From the NCBI RefSeq assembly GCF_000143415.4, contig NW_003314286.1:1615129-1679128 (forward strand): DNA of 64,000 nucleotides, in the 5' to 3' direction. This DNA is from Selaginella moellendorffii. Taxonomy: Eukaryota > Streptophyta > Lycopodiopsida > Selaginellales > Selaginellaceae. This document shows positions 21,100 through 34,330 of this stretch, piece after piece (position 1 is the first letter of the stretch; every line of letters starts with the position of its first letter). The notes below the pieces were generated by a model, which made no database searches, had not been told where the DNA came from, and saw only the letters and a program-made list of their open reading frames with translations. A program made the translations under genes and the position numbers.

Positions 21100-22528
21100 T
21101 CAGCAACCAATGGTGCTAGCTCGCCACTCCATCACAACGAGCGCGGCCTTGTAATGAGCATAAGCACCCAGGATAACCATGACGTGAAATATCTGGTGGC
21201 TGTGTCCGGCAATGTCGAAGAACCCCGGCTTCCACCTTTCGGGAATCCTGGCAGCGTAGACAAGTGTCCCGGAGAGGTAGAAGACCACCATGGCGAGCTC
21301 GTATCCCAGGACGACGAAGCACATCGGCATGTTCCAGTTCTGGACGACCGCATGAGCTCCTGGTATCACTCCGGACAGTCCCATGGAGACGAAGAGCATG
21401 GTTCTAAAGATTCGGAACTTGGGAGAGTGGAGGCAGGGGATGACGGTAACGAAGACCGCGCCGATTCCAAACAGGGTGATCCCGGCGAGGTAGACGAATT
21501 GCCAGAGCGGCTGACAGTGGAAGACGTAGTAGATTGGCGGATAGAAGGACGTAGCGATCATCACTGCGATGCCGGCGTAGTCGAGCCTCCACATTAGCGA
21601 GGAGACGCTCCTCGAGTGGCAGGAGAGGAGGTGGGAGGTGCTGCTGGTTAGCAGGCACGTCATGGCTCCCAGGAGGAAGACGAAGAATGGCCATCGCGCA
21701 AACTCGGCTGGTGCTACTGGGACGCCTGCCGCGATTGATTCGTCCTGGTAGAGTGACAAAGGTGGTCAGTTCAGTTCTATTCGGGATCGAGCCACGTGAA
21801 GTTGGAAACTTACCAGGATTACGTGTGAGGCATTAAGTCCTGGCCGCTGGTGGAACACGCTGCTGCTGCTGCTACTTCTCGGCATGAGCAGCGACAGAGA
21901 CGAGCTGCCGCTCATCACGAGTTCCTCCTGGAGCTTGTTAAACTTCGGCACGCTAGGGAGCCTCTCCCAGTTGCTGCTGGGCGCGTTCACGTTGACAGCT
22001 GCGTAGATTGTGAGGGCCAGGAAGATGGCGAAGCCGACCAAGTGCCTGCATCGCAGTCGAGAGGAAGCTCTGAGCAACAGCGATCGAAAAAAGCGGAAGA
22101 AGTGGAGAAGCTCCACCAAAATGCTCCTTTTCCACCATCGGGAAGAACAGGAACAGGAGGGGGAAAACTTACGTCCAGATGTTGAGGGTCTCGTTGTGGA
22201 CGGAGAAGATGCTGAGCAGCGTGTGCTTGAGCGGCCAGTCGGCGCGATAGTACTTGAGGATGTACTCGTTGTCACGCAGATAATCGGGCAATGCTTGGTA
22301 CTCGACGAGCTCGTACTGCTCCTTGATGGTAACCCAGATCTTCTTCTTCTTGCCATCGCCGGCTTGCGTGGATGACGAGGAAGAAGGGTGATCGCCGGAA
22401 GACGAAGCCGAAGCAGTGGACACGGTCACCTCCTTGACGACTGCCCGCTTCTCCAGCACCGATTCGCTCCTCTGCTGCTGCCGGAGAGGGGAATTGGTCG
22501 TGGTGGGCTTGTGGGTCGTGCAACCCAT
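21100..22528 (-). CDS. heptahelical transmembrane protein (PAQR/adiponectin receptor-like)
   Basis: This encodes a seven-helix PAQR/HHP protein. The N-terminus MGCTTHKPTTT plus a Ser-rich stretch is followed by the conserved juxtamembrane region: LVEYQALPDYLRDNEYILKY, YRADWPLKHTLLSIFSVHNE and TLNIWTHLVGFAIF. Helix-containing segments include ARWPFFVFLLGAMTCLLTSS, SHLLSCHSRSVSSLMWRLDY, GIAVMIATSFYPPIYYVFHC, GITLFGIGAVFVTVIPCLHS and AGHSHQIFHVMVILGAYAHY, which holds the histidines expected to bind zinc. Two introns lie in the 5' half. The product is about 400 residues. In plants these proteins are linked to hormone and sugar responses. An alternative upstream ATG at 22582 is in frame, but an acceptor-like CAG nearby suggests it may be intronic. 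Confidence 0.87.
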
Positions 22529-23383
22529 CAACGCAAACTCTCGCGCGTCCTCGCTGCTTTCCTCCAAGAACTCTCCTGGCAACGATCGGGGCGTTAAAAC
22601 TCAAGAACTCCAGGAAAGAAAACGGGGCCGAGAAGAGGGCCGAATGGAAAGGGAGCGAGCGAGCCGGGCGCGCGAGAGAGAGAGGGAAAGAGAGGGAGAG
22701 ACGTGATCGATGAGAGAAGAATGTGGAGTGGTAGACCCACCAAATTAAAAAACAAAGCAAGCACAGCGAGGCCCAGCACAGCAAAAGGGGGAAGAAGCGC
22801 ACAGTGCACGGCAATGCAATGCAATTCGCGAGAACAAGGCTCTGTGCTGGCCGTGTATGGATCCACGTTGGAAAGAAACCCTATTTATCGTCAAAGCGAT
22901 GCGCTGCGAGACGGGCTTGGAAATCCAGGCGTTGACTCTCCCCTCTCCTCCACGTTGACTCTTCCCGTTGATCGTTGTGGACCGTCTCCCGCCCCCTTTC
23001 ACTCCCCCATTCAATGCGCTCAGATTTTTCTTACCTGCAAAGTTTGTCACTACCACTAATCGCCGCCCGCGAGTCATCACCAACCAATCCAAGAACGACG
23101 CAACATTTGAATTCACCAAAGATTCCCGAGAATATTCTCTCGGAGATTTTTAACTTTAAAAAAATCCGCTGGCTTGGAAAATGTCAACGCGCGTTCTGTT
23201 ATGGCCCAGAAAAATAGTCAACGCGTTCCATGGCCAGGAAAACCAACACTTTGTTCATCATTATCTAGGCAACATTTAGCAACCTGAGTGAGTTATGTGA
23301 GTATCTCTCACCATATCAAGATCTCGGATCGATCAGACTCTCCCCTTGCTCGCTCGCTCGCTCGAGTTGATCGAGTCGATCGA
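22529..23383. other. intergenic region, GA-rich leader
   Basis: This covers the probable leader and promoter of the heptahelical gene and the 3' flank of GAPN. A (GA)-rich tract lies at about 22670-22700. A near-palindrome around GAGAATATTCTC lies near 23130, and a CTCG microsatellite near 23350. No gene is seen. Confidence 0.5.
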
Positions 23384-25395
23384 TCAACCCATGGAGTATG
23401 ATGGAGCCGGGAGGTTGATGACCGTGGTCTTTATCTTGGTCATCATCGCGATGCTGTTTGTGACACCTTGAGAGCCGATGCCACTGTCTCGGAGTCCCTG
23501 CCACGCCAAAAAGTCGTGTGAGTTTTTTTTTTTGAACTTCCTTTCGTGGCTCCTGTTGCTTACCTGGAAGGGGAAGTGATCGGGACCACGGGCAGGGGCA
23601 GAATTGATTTGCACGGTTCCGGTTTCCATTGCGTCGCTTATCATCATCGCCTTGTTTACGTCCCGGGTGAAGACGCATCCCTGCGAAGGAAATAAATCAT
23701 GTTGATTGGGGTGAGATCAATGTAGAAAAGCTGTAGGTACCTGAAGCGCAAAGTTGCTCGCATTGCAGTGGTGGATTCCTTCTTCCACGCTGCTTATCCG
23801 GATGACAGGCACAATAGGACCGAATGGCTCTTCCCAGGCTATTCGCATGTCGGGTCTAACGTGGTCCAGCAGCAATGGCCATATGAGGTTGCCTTCCCTC
23901 TTGTATTCCTATACAGGCAAAGAAACGAAGGAACTCGGTTAAGAATTGGCAATGGTAAGGAGAGATGCAAACAAACCTGACAGAACGTTGCACCCTTTTC
24001 TTTTGCATCCTTCACGAGTCCTTCGATAAAGTTCGCAGACGATTCGGTCACCACAGCAGTAATGTCGCAGTCATCTTCAGGCGCACCTACTTTCAGCTTT
24101 GCAATCTTCGCATTCACCTTGGAGACAAGATCGTCGGCCACGGATTCCATGACGAGCACTACTTTCACAGCGGTACAACGTTGGCCACTGCCAGAGAGTT
24201 AAAAAGTTAGTAAAAAACAAGTCGACGACGTCAAGAACACCTGTAAGAGAAGCCGCCTTTCACAACGTTAGCAGCAGCAAGATCAATGTCAGCATCATCT
24301 AGAACAATGCAAGCATCTTTTCCACCGAGCTCCATCTGGAGTGGAATCATCCCGGCTTTTTTGGAAATGGCGATACCAGTGTCACCACCTGTAAAGCTTT
24401 ACACAAAAAAGAACACCGTTCAGTCCAGACCACGAAGACAGTATCAAAGACATACCTTATACAATGGACCCCAGGATGCATTGTTAAAAAGTCGCCTATT
24501 TCCGAGCCCTTTCCTGTTATACAGCTTATCAAGCCCTTCGGGAATCCAGCTCGATGGAAGCATTGCACGGTGTGCAAGCCGGCAACAGCCCCTTGCGTGG
24601 GCGGCTTCAGCACGATAGCATTTCCAGCGATCAAAGCGGGAGCGATCTTAGACACTGCGAGATTCACCGGATAATTAAATGGAGGGATGGCCAGGACAAC
24701 TCCAAGAGGGATCTGCCAGTTAAACATATAAGTACACAACAAAGGAAGAAAAAAAAGCTATTTCCCACCTTTGAAGTGAGACATAACTTAGTCCTGTCAT
24801 TGCCCGGGAAACTGTCAGAGACTAGAAACTTGCCCTCCGCCAAAATCCTCACACCCTCTTCCGCGGTGTATGAAATGAGATCTCCAGATCGAACCACCTG
24901 TAGCCACGAAAACAATGTGGATGGTATTCATATAAACAAATGTGTACCACGAGATCCAGCAAAAAACAAAGGTAAAAGTAGTATAGATTCATACCTCCGA
25001 GACCGCATCCTTGGCAGGCTTGGCGATTTCCTTCACCAGGCACTCGGCGATGGGATCCTTGAGCTCCTTGAGCAGCGCCGCCGCCTTGTGGAGCGCCTCC
25101 GCGCGCTTCCACAGCGGTACCTTTGCCCACAGCTTTTGCGCCGCCTTGGCGCTGTCAATCGCCTTGTTTACCTCTTCTTGCGTGCATGCTGCGCGAGATC
25201 CCACACAGATCGACCGAAATTCTCACCAGCAAGAGCCATAATCCCACCTTGGACCTTGTACTGCGCCTCCCGGGTGGAGGGGTTGTAAATCGTGACCGAT
25301 TTGCCCGACGACGATGTCCTCCACTCGCCATCCGCGTAGTACTTGTAGACGCCGCCGTCGATGATCTCCTCGAATGGCCCAGTCCCAGCAGCCAT
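23384..25395 (-). CDS. GAPN: NADP-dependent non-phosphorylating glyceraldehyde-3-phosphate dehydrogenase
   Basis: This ALDH11-type enzyme oxidises glyceraldehyde 3-phosphate directly to 3-phosphoglycerate with NADP+, giving cytosolic NADPH. It starts [20 protein letters not shown] at 25395. The cofactor-binding region has [20 protein letters not shown], the substrate region [20 protein letters not shown], then [20 protein letters not shown], the catalytic glutamate in [10 protein letters not shown], and the catalytic cysteine in [10 protein letters not shown]. The C-terminal part reads [40 protein letters not shown] and [20 protein letters not shown]. Nine or so exons with short introns give about 495 residues, the family length. 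No transit peptide is visible, which fits a cytosolic enzyme. Confidence 0.92.
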
Positions 25396-25669
25396 GGCGA
25401 TTGTGGATCGATCTTCCTCCTCCCCTGGAATGAGCGAGCTATCTAAACCCCAATGCCTCGTAAGAATGTGAAAAGCCTGTACGAGAGACACGTGGACCAA
25501 TGCACAGTGATCATTTGCTCGTGGCTAGGATGCTGCCAGCTCGGCCACGAATATCCTTCAAAAAAGCCGCGATCCGGTGGTAGATGGACGTCAAGATCTC
25601 GAGACAATGCCAAAACGTGATTGCACGAATCCAGGTGAAAAATCCTTTTTACTCAACAGGTTTTTACCG

Positions 25670-27796
25670 CTAATTTAAATCTCGCGCCAATTCCATCCCG
25701 CCTTTGATGGTGTTCGAGAGGAGCACGTAGGCGGAGGAGTCGCGAGGGCAAATTTCCAGCATTTGTTCCAGCACGCGAGATCCACTCGCTCGATCGCAAT
25801 GGCTCCGGCAAGCAGCGAGCAGGCTCCTCCAATCCACCAGATCGGGCACGAATGGCATTCGCGACACCAGCTCCAGCGATTCTTCCAGGTGCCCCGATCG
25901 GCCCAGCAGATCGATCAGGCAGCTGTAGTGTTGCTTCCCGGCCTGGAGATCGAAATCCGCCGCCATGGCTGAGAAGTAGGACTTCCCAAGATCTGGCTTC
26001 CCAGCGCGGCTGCAAGCAACTAGGAGAGACACGAAGCAAGATTCGTCGAAAGGTACGCCCCTGATCTTCATCTCGTCGCTCAGGTCGATTGCCTGGGAGA
26101 GATTTCCACTGTGCGAGTATCCAACCAGCATTGCGCTCCATGACGCAAGGCTTTGCTCTTCCATTCCATTGAAGATCTTGCAAGCTCGCGGGAGATTTCC
26201 TCTCAGCGCGAATGCAACGATCATGGTGTTCCAAGTGATCGAATCGCGCTCCGGCATCTCATAGAGAAGGATGAGTGCTCGCTCTAGAAGGCCACAGTGA
26301 GTAAACGAGGAAAGGAGCGTGTTCCAAGAGACCTGGATGTGTTGGGGCATGGAATCGAACATCCTCTGGGCCTCTTCCAGATACCCGGCCTGAGAATATG
26401 CCGCCAGCATCGTATCCCAGGATACCACATTTCTTTGGGGGAGAGAATCAAACAAGCACTTGGCATTTTCCAATTGCCCAGCTTGGGTATATGCGGACAG
26501 CATAATGTTCAAGGACACTAAATTCCATCTGAGCATTTTCTCAAAGGTTTCCTTTGCTAGCTTTACGTCATTGTTTAACGAATATGCGGAAAGCATAGCC
26601 GTGCACGAAATCACGTCCCTTTGAGGCATCTGGTCGAACACTTGCTTGGCATGAGAAATATTCCCTACCTGGGCATATCCGAAAAGAAGTGAGTTCCACG
26701 AGAGAAGGTTCCTTTCCGGCATGCTGTCAAAATGTTTCCTAGCCTGGGACATGTCGCCTTGCCCAGCATATGCCGATACCATAGAAGTTTGAGATACCAG
26801 ATTATGTACAGGCATGTCGTGAAACACTCGCTCGGCATCATCGAGAAGACTGTTTTGGGCATATGCTGTAAGAAGCGCATTCCATGTAAAGAGATTCCAT
26901 TGTGGCATAGAATCAAATGTAGATTTGGCGTCGTCGACGTCCCCGTTTTGACCAAGCGCAGTGACCATCATAGTCCACGACACTATGTTTCTGAGTGGCA
27001 TCTCACAAAATATCCCTTTTGCATCTTCAAGATGCCCGTTGTGGGCATATGCTGTTAGCATGGCGTTCCATGCTGGCAAATCCCTCTCTGGCATCTCATC
27101 AAAAATTTCTTTGGCCTCCTCAAAGTCTTTGTTTTGAGAATATGCAGCTAGAATGGCAGTCCATGTTACTAGGTCACGCTGGGGAATATCGTCAAAGATT
27201 GCTCTAGCTTCCTCTATATATCCTTGTTGGGCATATGCCAAGAGAACGGCCGTCCAAGATGCCAGATTCTTTTCTGGCATCTTGGAAAACGTTTCGCTGG
27301 CTTCTTCAAGAAGCCCGTGCTTGGCCTGTAAAATAACTAGGCTCGCCCACGAGATCAAATCCCTCTCGGGCATTTTGTCAAAAACTGCTTTGGCATCGAG
27401 CAAATTCCCTGTTTGGGTAAGCGCGACGACCAAAATGTTCCACGCGATCAAGCTCGGCTCTGGGATTGCACCAAAGAATCTCTTAGCATGGTCTAGATGG
27501 CCGCTGCGTGTGTATGCCAACAACATGAACTCCCAAGAGAAGGAATTCTTGTGTTGGATGGCATTGAAGATTTGGAGTGCCTCAACAGCTCCCTTGCACT
27601 CCGCATACATTTTGATCAGCTTGTTGTGCATGAAAACATCGTTGGGCTTGAGGAAGGGCTTGACTCGAGCGTGAGCAACTTTAGCTGCAGATAATGTCTT
27701 GCATGAGTCAAGGAAACTAGCACATTCATCACGAAGCATTTCCCATGTCTTCAAATCACGTTTATATCCAATAGTAGATGTTCCACAACCAGTCAC
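25670..27796 (-). CDS. PPR protein of 708 residues, S-motif array with E1 end
   Basis: This is an intronless pentatricopeptide repeat protein built from about 17 successive 31-residue S-type motifs (for example LPAWNAMLTAYAHNGHLEDA). Such proteins bind organelle RNA one base per motif. Reading residue 5 and the last residue of each motif gives mostly N/T plus N/D pairs, but motifs 2, 4, 14 and 16-17 (E/S, A/N, D/I, N/S, S/D) deviate from the known code. The tail ends with an E1-like region (DLVDWRSLLAACRSH, then SSAYVLLSNTIKG) and stops 16 residues after YVLLSN, without E2 or DYW. The N-terminus MTGCGTSTIGYKR has no strong targeting signal and may not be the true start. The 5' end abuts the AT-rich island. 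Confidence 0.88.
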   Translation of the reverse strand: MTGCGTSTIGYKRDLKTWEMLRDECASFLDSCKTLSAAKVAHARVKPFLKPNDVFMHNKLIKMYAECKGAVEALQIFNAIQHKNSFSWEFMLLAYTRSGHLDHAKRFFGAIPEPSLIAWNILVVALTQTGNLLDAKAVFDKMPERDLISWASLVILQAKHGLLEEASETFSKMPEKNLASWTAVLLAYAQQGYIEEARAIFDDIPQRDLVTWTAILAAYSQNKDFEEAKEIFDEMPERDLPAWNAMLTAYAHNGHLEDAKGIFCEMPLRNIVSWTMMVTALGQNGDVDDAKSTFDSMPQWNLFTWNALLTAYAQNSLLDDAERVFHDMPVHNLVSQTSMVSAYAGQGDMSQARKHFDSMPERNLLSWNSLLFGYAQVGNISHAKQVFDQMPQRDVISCTAMLSAYSLNNDVKLAKETFEKMLRWNLVSLNIMLSAYTQAGQLENAKCLFDSLPQRNVVSWDTMLAAYSQAGYLEEAQRMFDSMPQHIQVSWNTLLSSFTHCGLLERALILLYEMPERDSITWNTMIVAFALRGNLPRACKIFNGMEEQSLASWSAMLVGYSHSGNLSQAIDLSDEMKIRGVPFDESCFVSLLVACSRAGKPDLGKSYFSAMAADFDLQAGKQHYSCLIDLLGRSGHLEESLELVSRMPFVPDLVDWRSLLAACRSHCDRASGSRVLEQMLEICPRDSSAYVLLSNTIKGGMELARDLN

Positions 27797-30700
27797 AATT
27801 TGCTGCTTTAATTTTCACAATTTTTAAAATTTGTTGATTTATTTATTCAAATTTTAAAATTAAGGACAAAATTAACAAAGTTGATATGAAGTAATAAAAG
27901 TTTTTATTAAGAACAATCACTTTCTTTAAAAATAAATATGATATAGTTTAAGTAGTTTATATAATATTTCTCTTGGAAAACTTTCCCACAAAATGAAATA
28001 AATTTTATAATATTTATTTATGGAGAAATAAAACATAATGTTACAAAAGTCTTATTATGGATTTATGTGAATTTAATTTAGTTAATCAGTCCCACACATT
28101 CATAAGAATGAATGACAAATAATCCACCTAAATCATCAAACAATTATTTATTAAATTATTCACTAAAATTTTATTTAGTAAAAAATTATTCACTAAATTT
28201 ATTATGTCAGAGTATGACATCACTGCATCTTCTAAATTAGTAAACGGTTTCTATGTATGCAAAAGTTTATAGGAGCAAATGATTTAAGTATAAATATATA
28301 AATGTTTTTTTGTTTTTTAAATAGTTTTTAATTTTATAAAGAAAAACATTTACAATTACACCTCATTTATAATCATCCATCTCTATTTTACATTGCAATT
28401 TAATTTTACTATGAAATTCAAACATAATCTCTTGATTGTGAACTTATGTTTATACTTACAATAATTGATGGCACTCCATAAAATAATAATTTAACAAATA
28501 TAAAAATTTCAAATATTTCTTATAAAACAATTTAAAAGGTTTAGGATATAAATAAACTAAATAAGTTTATATATTATTTTTATTTATATCAATTAAATCC
28601 AGCATTATCTATGGATTTAATTTTATCATAATTATTTTTTCCAAAATTTCTTTAGTCTGCAACATATTATTTCAACAAATATTGCATTTAAATTAGTTTT
28701 GATAAATAAATATAACAATGCTTAATGCTAAATGTAGTACAACTTTGTAATATCAAACACTATATCATTTTCTCAATTACTTATATTATCATAGTAAGTA
28801 ATAAAAAAATTCCATTCTAATAAGATGGCATAGTTTTGCAAGTTTTAGAACTAAAGTAAAAGGCTTAAGTTCATATTAAAAAATACTAAATGAATCATAA
28901 ACTTAGCATTGGAAATTTTAAGAATTATTCTTTCTTTTAGCTTCTTTCTTAAGTTTTATCTTCATTACTTCCTATTCCTTTACTCTTTAACTTTCAATTT
29001 TTTCTTCTTTGTTGCTTTAATTTAAAAAGAAAAAATTAGTTACTTCTTTTTCTCTCTTCTTTTTTTGGTGGTTGTTAGTTTTTTCATTTTTTATATATTG
29101 TTACTTTTTCTTTTTCATTTTTCCTTACAACTCTTTCTTTTTTTACTTCTGTTTTTTCATGCTTTTATAATAGCAATGGAATTATGAATAATGAACTTGT
29201 TAAAACAATCCCAATATTAACTTGCAACAGTAATCTAATTTAAGGATAATATTGTACTCTTGCAAGTAGTTTTGCATATAAATATGTCACCCTATCATTT
29301 TGTGTTTGTTTTTCAATACAGCTTATTCAAGTTCATATATATGATACTTATGTTGCTCAACTCAAAGATTTGACAAAGCCCTAAGGAAACAAAATTATAA
29401 ATAAATGAGATTATTGATTGAGAAGTGTTTTTCAACTTAATTTGGTTATTCAGACTATTTAGGAAGTTCGAGATGGTCAAGTTGGTTGGGTTAGGTACTC
29501 TATTATTTCAATGAACTTTATGCAGGTATGTATGCTTTAGTGTTATGTGTGTTTGTCGTTGATATAATTATAAAGAACCAACTCACCAAAGTGTCATAGT
29601 TAAAGTACTATAGAGAGGGGGGGGGGGGCAGAAGGGGCGGAAAGGGTGTTGCAAAAGGTTCCAAAAGTATAATATAAAGTTATAAACTTAGTTTTGAAAG
29701 AATTTTTTAGTGATGCTTTTAAATTGAGTTAGGGTTGAGACTAACTAAAGGTTAGTACTTGGGTGGGAGTAAACATGAACTTCATGAGTGCTAAAGATAC
29801 TCTTCAAATAAGTGATTAAAAGCAATTCCTATTTCTAAAAGGGAAAACCTACAATGCTCCCAACTTAAGTGGAATATTACCCCACTTAAATATGATAAAG
29901 CTTAATGGTCCTCACCCCTTTTTAAGGGATTAGGCTTTCTCTTTGGGATGGAGGTGGGGAGTTTCTTTCCTCTAAAGCCAATTAGAAAAAGGGGTAATTG
30001 CTTAGAATAACAATATGTTTGAATCTCATCTCAAGATTATATATGCTACACTCACCCCCCTTTTCAAAGTGTTAATGTTTTTATTGATTATTACTAAGCC
30101 ATACTAAATCTACCAACCTTTCTATTATATAAACCAATTATTCTATGTGAAGCAATCAATTATCCACCTATATTGCAATCCCACAGTGGATATCTTCGTC
30201 TATGGATGCTTTACAAAACAAAGGACGTACTCATGAATGGCCAATACATATGATTTTAATTTTAGGGGTATAAATATATCATATTTAAAGGTATATTATA
30301 TTTTCTCTAATACCACATTTATCTCAACATATCTCTCTCCTCTTAAGCCAATTGGAAAAGAAACAATTATTTACCTTTAGTTATCCCCATTTATCCACTA
30401 AGGTTCTCAAGGATCCACAACAACAATATATCAAAAATTTTATCCCATGATCATATATGCTATATTATAGGATCTATAATGAATTTTAAAGGTTATTTTT
30501 TCCACATCTTGATCTATAATCCATATTTGATGATACTTGGATTGTAAATCAGGTCAAATAAAGTACTTAACCTTTAAGAGTTAGTCAAATAGGTAAAAAA
30601 TGCATATATAACTTTTGGCAATAACCTTCATGAGTTGCTTTTTAAGTTTAACCATTTTCTTGATGTGTAAATAATATGGAACCTTTGTATGTGATTTAGA

Positions 30701-33689
30701 ATCTAAAACAATCTCAATGTAATGATTAACTTTATAGTTAAGAGAAAACCTTGGTGGTAAATTTGTTAAAAAAGTATCTTGATTCCTTGACAACAACTTT
30801 ATAACATATGCTTATTTGAATTTAAACCTAAAAGATTTTACATATTTTTTTAAATGTTCTTTTAGTTGCTTTTGTAATCAAGAACCTAGTATTTTAATTT
30901 CTAAATGAGTGATTTGCAACTAAAAGGATATATGAGAATAACCTTTTAACCTCAATGTGATTCAACTCTATTTAAATCCACTCAACAAATATATTCTAAG
31001 GATATATTTGTTAAAGAAATCCATACTAAACACCATCTAAAAGTTTGGTATTTTTAACACAATTAAATTCAATTTTTCTTTCCACTTTGATATATTTATT
31101 AGTACACTATTCATAAATTTTTTGGCTACTTATCCACCTTTTGTAAATTGAAACTACATGAGAGACATTTACTCATCTTTCAAGCCTAACAATTTAATAA
31201 ATTCTTTGGATATCATGGTATATATAACTCTTATGTCAATTATCATTTGGATTTGATTTCCATAAATAAAGTTTATAAAATACATCAATAGATTAGTGTT
31301 TGCATTGACTATGGAAAAAATTTAAAGAAAATAAATTACCTCTTCTTCCTCATAGTATTTATTAACCAATTCGTCAACCCTTTTAACTTCACCACTACTG
31401 TCTTCCCTCATGACATTAATATGAGATCTCATTTTATAATTGTTGCGACATTCCAAGAACTTATATTTTACCTCTCAACACTAGAAACAATTAGAAACTA
31501 GTAGAAACTATTATTGCTTGAACCCACTAGATAAAAAAATTGAGGGCTTAAGATTAAATGAAGTAGCTAGCAAATGCTAAGTATTACCTTTATTAACCAT
31601 GACTTATGAATCTTTAAAGTAAAATTTCCCTTCCACTCTTTGTTTTTGTTCATCTTGTTTATTCTTGAAATTTTTATTTTTATTTGAGATCAATATATAA
31701 TTGTTGATATTCTTCCATAAGTGAGTTATTGAAGGAAATTTGTTTTTTACCTTTTTACACTCTAAATATAACTTTAACTTAAATTTCAAAATTTTATTAT
31801 GAGAAAGTGAATGTAAACCTTTCAAGAAATAATTCCTAACATCTTTATTTGTAATTATAATGCATTTCTAGACAAAAAAATTAATATTGTTCATAAAGTC
31901 CCCACATTGCTTTAACTAATATAGCTCTATGTAAATCTTAAGACCAAAATCATTTGGTAAGTATTTCTTATAAATACGAGTTTACATCTTAATCTAGCTT
32001 CTAATATGCCTTTTCTCAACACACACTTGGCACCACTAAGTTTTAGCATGATTGGTGCATAAAAATTACATATATACAACTTTTATATGATCATCTATGT
32101 TTGCCACTATAAAATAATTTGTTATATTGTAGATTTAATACTCCAAAACCTAATAATCCCATATGCATATGAGGTTGAATGGCTTGAACTTTGAAATTCA
32201 TACAATTAAAAGTGGTTATAAAACTTTATCATCCTCAAAACTTGAAAAGGAGTCTGATTATTTTAGGTTTAACTGCCTCTGCTTTTTTCTTTCTATTTTT
32301 GTTCTCCGTCTTTAATTTGTAAACTTCCTTTCACAAATTCTCAATCTCAATATCTTGAGCTGTACACTATAGCAATGCAACTAAGCTTAAGTTCTTCCCC
32401 CCTTAATTTACTTGTATTAAAGTTTTAGCAGCATCAATATAATTCATTTTCACTATTTCACTAATTGTTTATATGCCTCTATTATTAAATGAGTATATAT
32501 ACAACATTCTTACTAAATGATTCAATCTAATTAATCCTATATAGGTCAATTTGGATCTTCTAGGAAAGTCTTTGCATATGTAATTGAAGTTAAAAATTTT
32601 GACAAAAGTTGAATAGAAATCACTGAGATAATACTTTGATACCAAATGGAGTGCACAAAAATTTGGAATTAAATCCCAAGACATTGCATTATAGGATGGG
32701 GATCTAATATGCACTCAATTCTTTTACAAGCATTGTATTTAACTCTTGTATATAAAATAATATCAAGTATAGTAGAAAGTTTATCATAATTTCAATATAC
32801 CACTAGCCTAACATAAAGAGGTAGGTACCCCACTGACTAGCATAATATGGAGCTTGGGTTTAGACCTAAGCTAAACACAAACAAAGATCAACATAACTTA
32901 GTAGAAGCCAAACTAATGTTTTAGGAATTGATTATATTTTCAACTATTATCCCTACTATACATTTAAAACCCTCTTTATAACCCTTTGCCCCTTCCTCTG
33001 ATGCACCCTCGCTAATGTGGAAGTTCATTTTGGGCTTTCACCCTAGAACCAAGAGAGAGTCTCTAGGACAGCTAAAAAGTTTATTAAATATAAAATTATA
33101 CTAAATTATGAAATAATTCCTACATATCATTAGGTTATTAGGGAAAGCAAGACTAATACATAAAGCATGATAGCAAAGGTGTTTAATTATGGAGGAAAAC
33201 TCTATAAACACCAAGATTAGCAAGTATGGAAAAACCATTGCTACCTAGGAAGTTGAAACTTCTCATGCTCTAGTGCTAATTGTCACTACAGCCATGCAAA
33301 AGTTTAGCCTCCTCAACACTAGCCTGTTTAGTAATGCCATTGTTGCTCTCCATCACACTAAGCATTTGTTCTTTGCTTCCCATTAAGCCTATTTTTTTAT
33401 TTTGTTTCTCACAATTGATACAAAGGGTCACAACCTTATGATTATTACTAATCCCTCACTAATTAATCACACTTAGTTTAAAATAAAGGGAAACCTATGA
33501 TCTTGACTTTCACAAGCACACTCTAGCACCTTGATATTAATGTACACAATAAGCTATCATTTAGCAATATTAAGGGATTGAGTTCAATATTGTGATGGCT
33601 CTCAATACTTAACTAGTGCATATTAATAAACAATTTTATAATCAAATCAAGTATATTTGATAATATGATTTAAGAATTCCATTCATATG

Positions 33690-34330
33690 CTCTTTTAGTC
33701 AAGTGTATATGTGATGACTAAATTCTCAACTAGCTTAAATAAAGACTAATAAAGAAAACCAAAAATATTAACCTTGTATAGTTGTAATATAATAAAAGAA
33801 TATTTGAAAGGACTAGCTGATAAATATATTTTTATAGCACATGTGGTTTTCACCTTTTACTTTATAATGATTTCTCATAAAATAACCATGGAATGAAACA
33901 TAACCTTTAGACATATGGACCAGAGGTAATGGAACAAAACCCAAGTTTTATGGTTTTGAGCCATTTAAGGAAGGAATGAAGCTAAATTCTCAAGCATATA
34001 ACCAAAAAACTAAGAAATTAAAATATAATAAAATTCCTGAGTATATAGTAAAGGAGTGAAAGAACAAGAGTAGAGATCAACTCCCAAATATATAGCCAAT
34101 AAACAAAATAATAAATGTCTAAAACAATATTAGAATTTCCTAAAGCATCTAGCATCCTAACACCAAAACTAATACATAAAATAAAGTCAAATGAAATTTG
34201 ACAATATTTTAGCATACTAATAGTCTAATACAAGAACATGAATACTCTACCAAGTATGGTATGGCATTTGGGATTATACCCAAGGCAAATGCAGAACAAG
34301 AACAAATATGCATAGTAGAAAGCTAAAATA
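33690..34330 (+). repeat. long decayed copy of the island repeat family
   Basis: This unit begins near TCAAGTGTATATGTGATGAC, includes a block starting TATAGCACATGTGGTTTTCA and ends near CCAAGGCAAATGCAGAACAA. Related blocks recur at 32815-32910, 34720-34960, 37270-37620, 38290-38690 (inverted), 38690-39080 and 39530-39680. Compared with the GC-richer copies, this one differs mainly by C-to-T and G-to-A. Confidence 0.7.
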
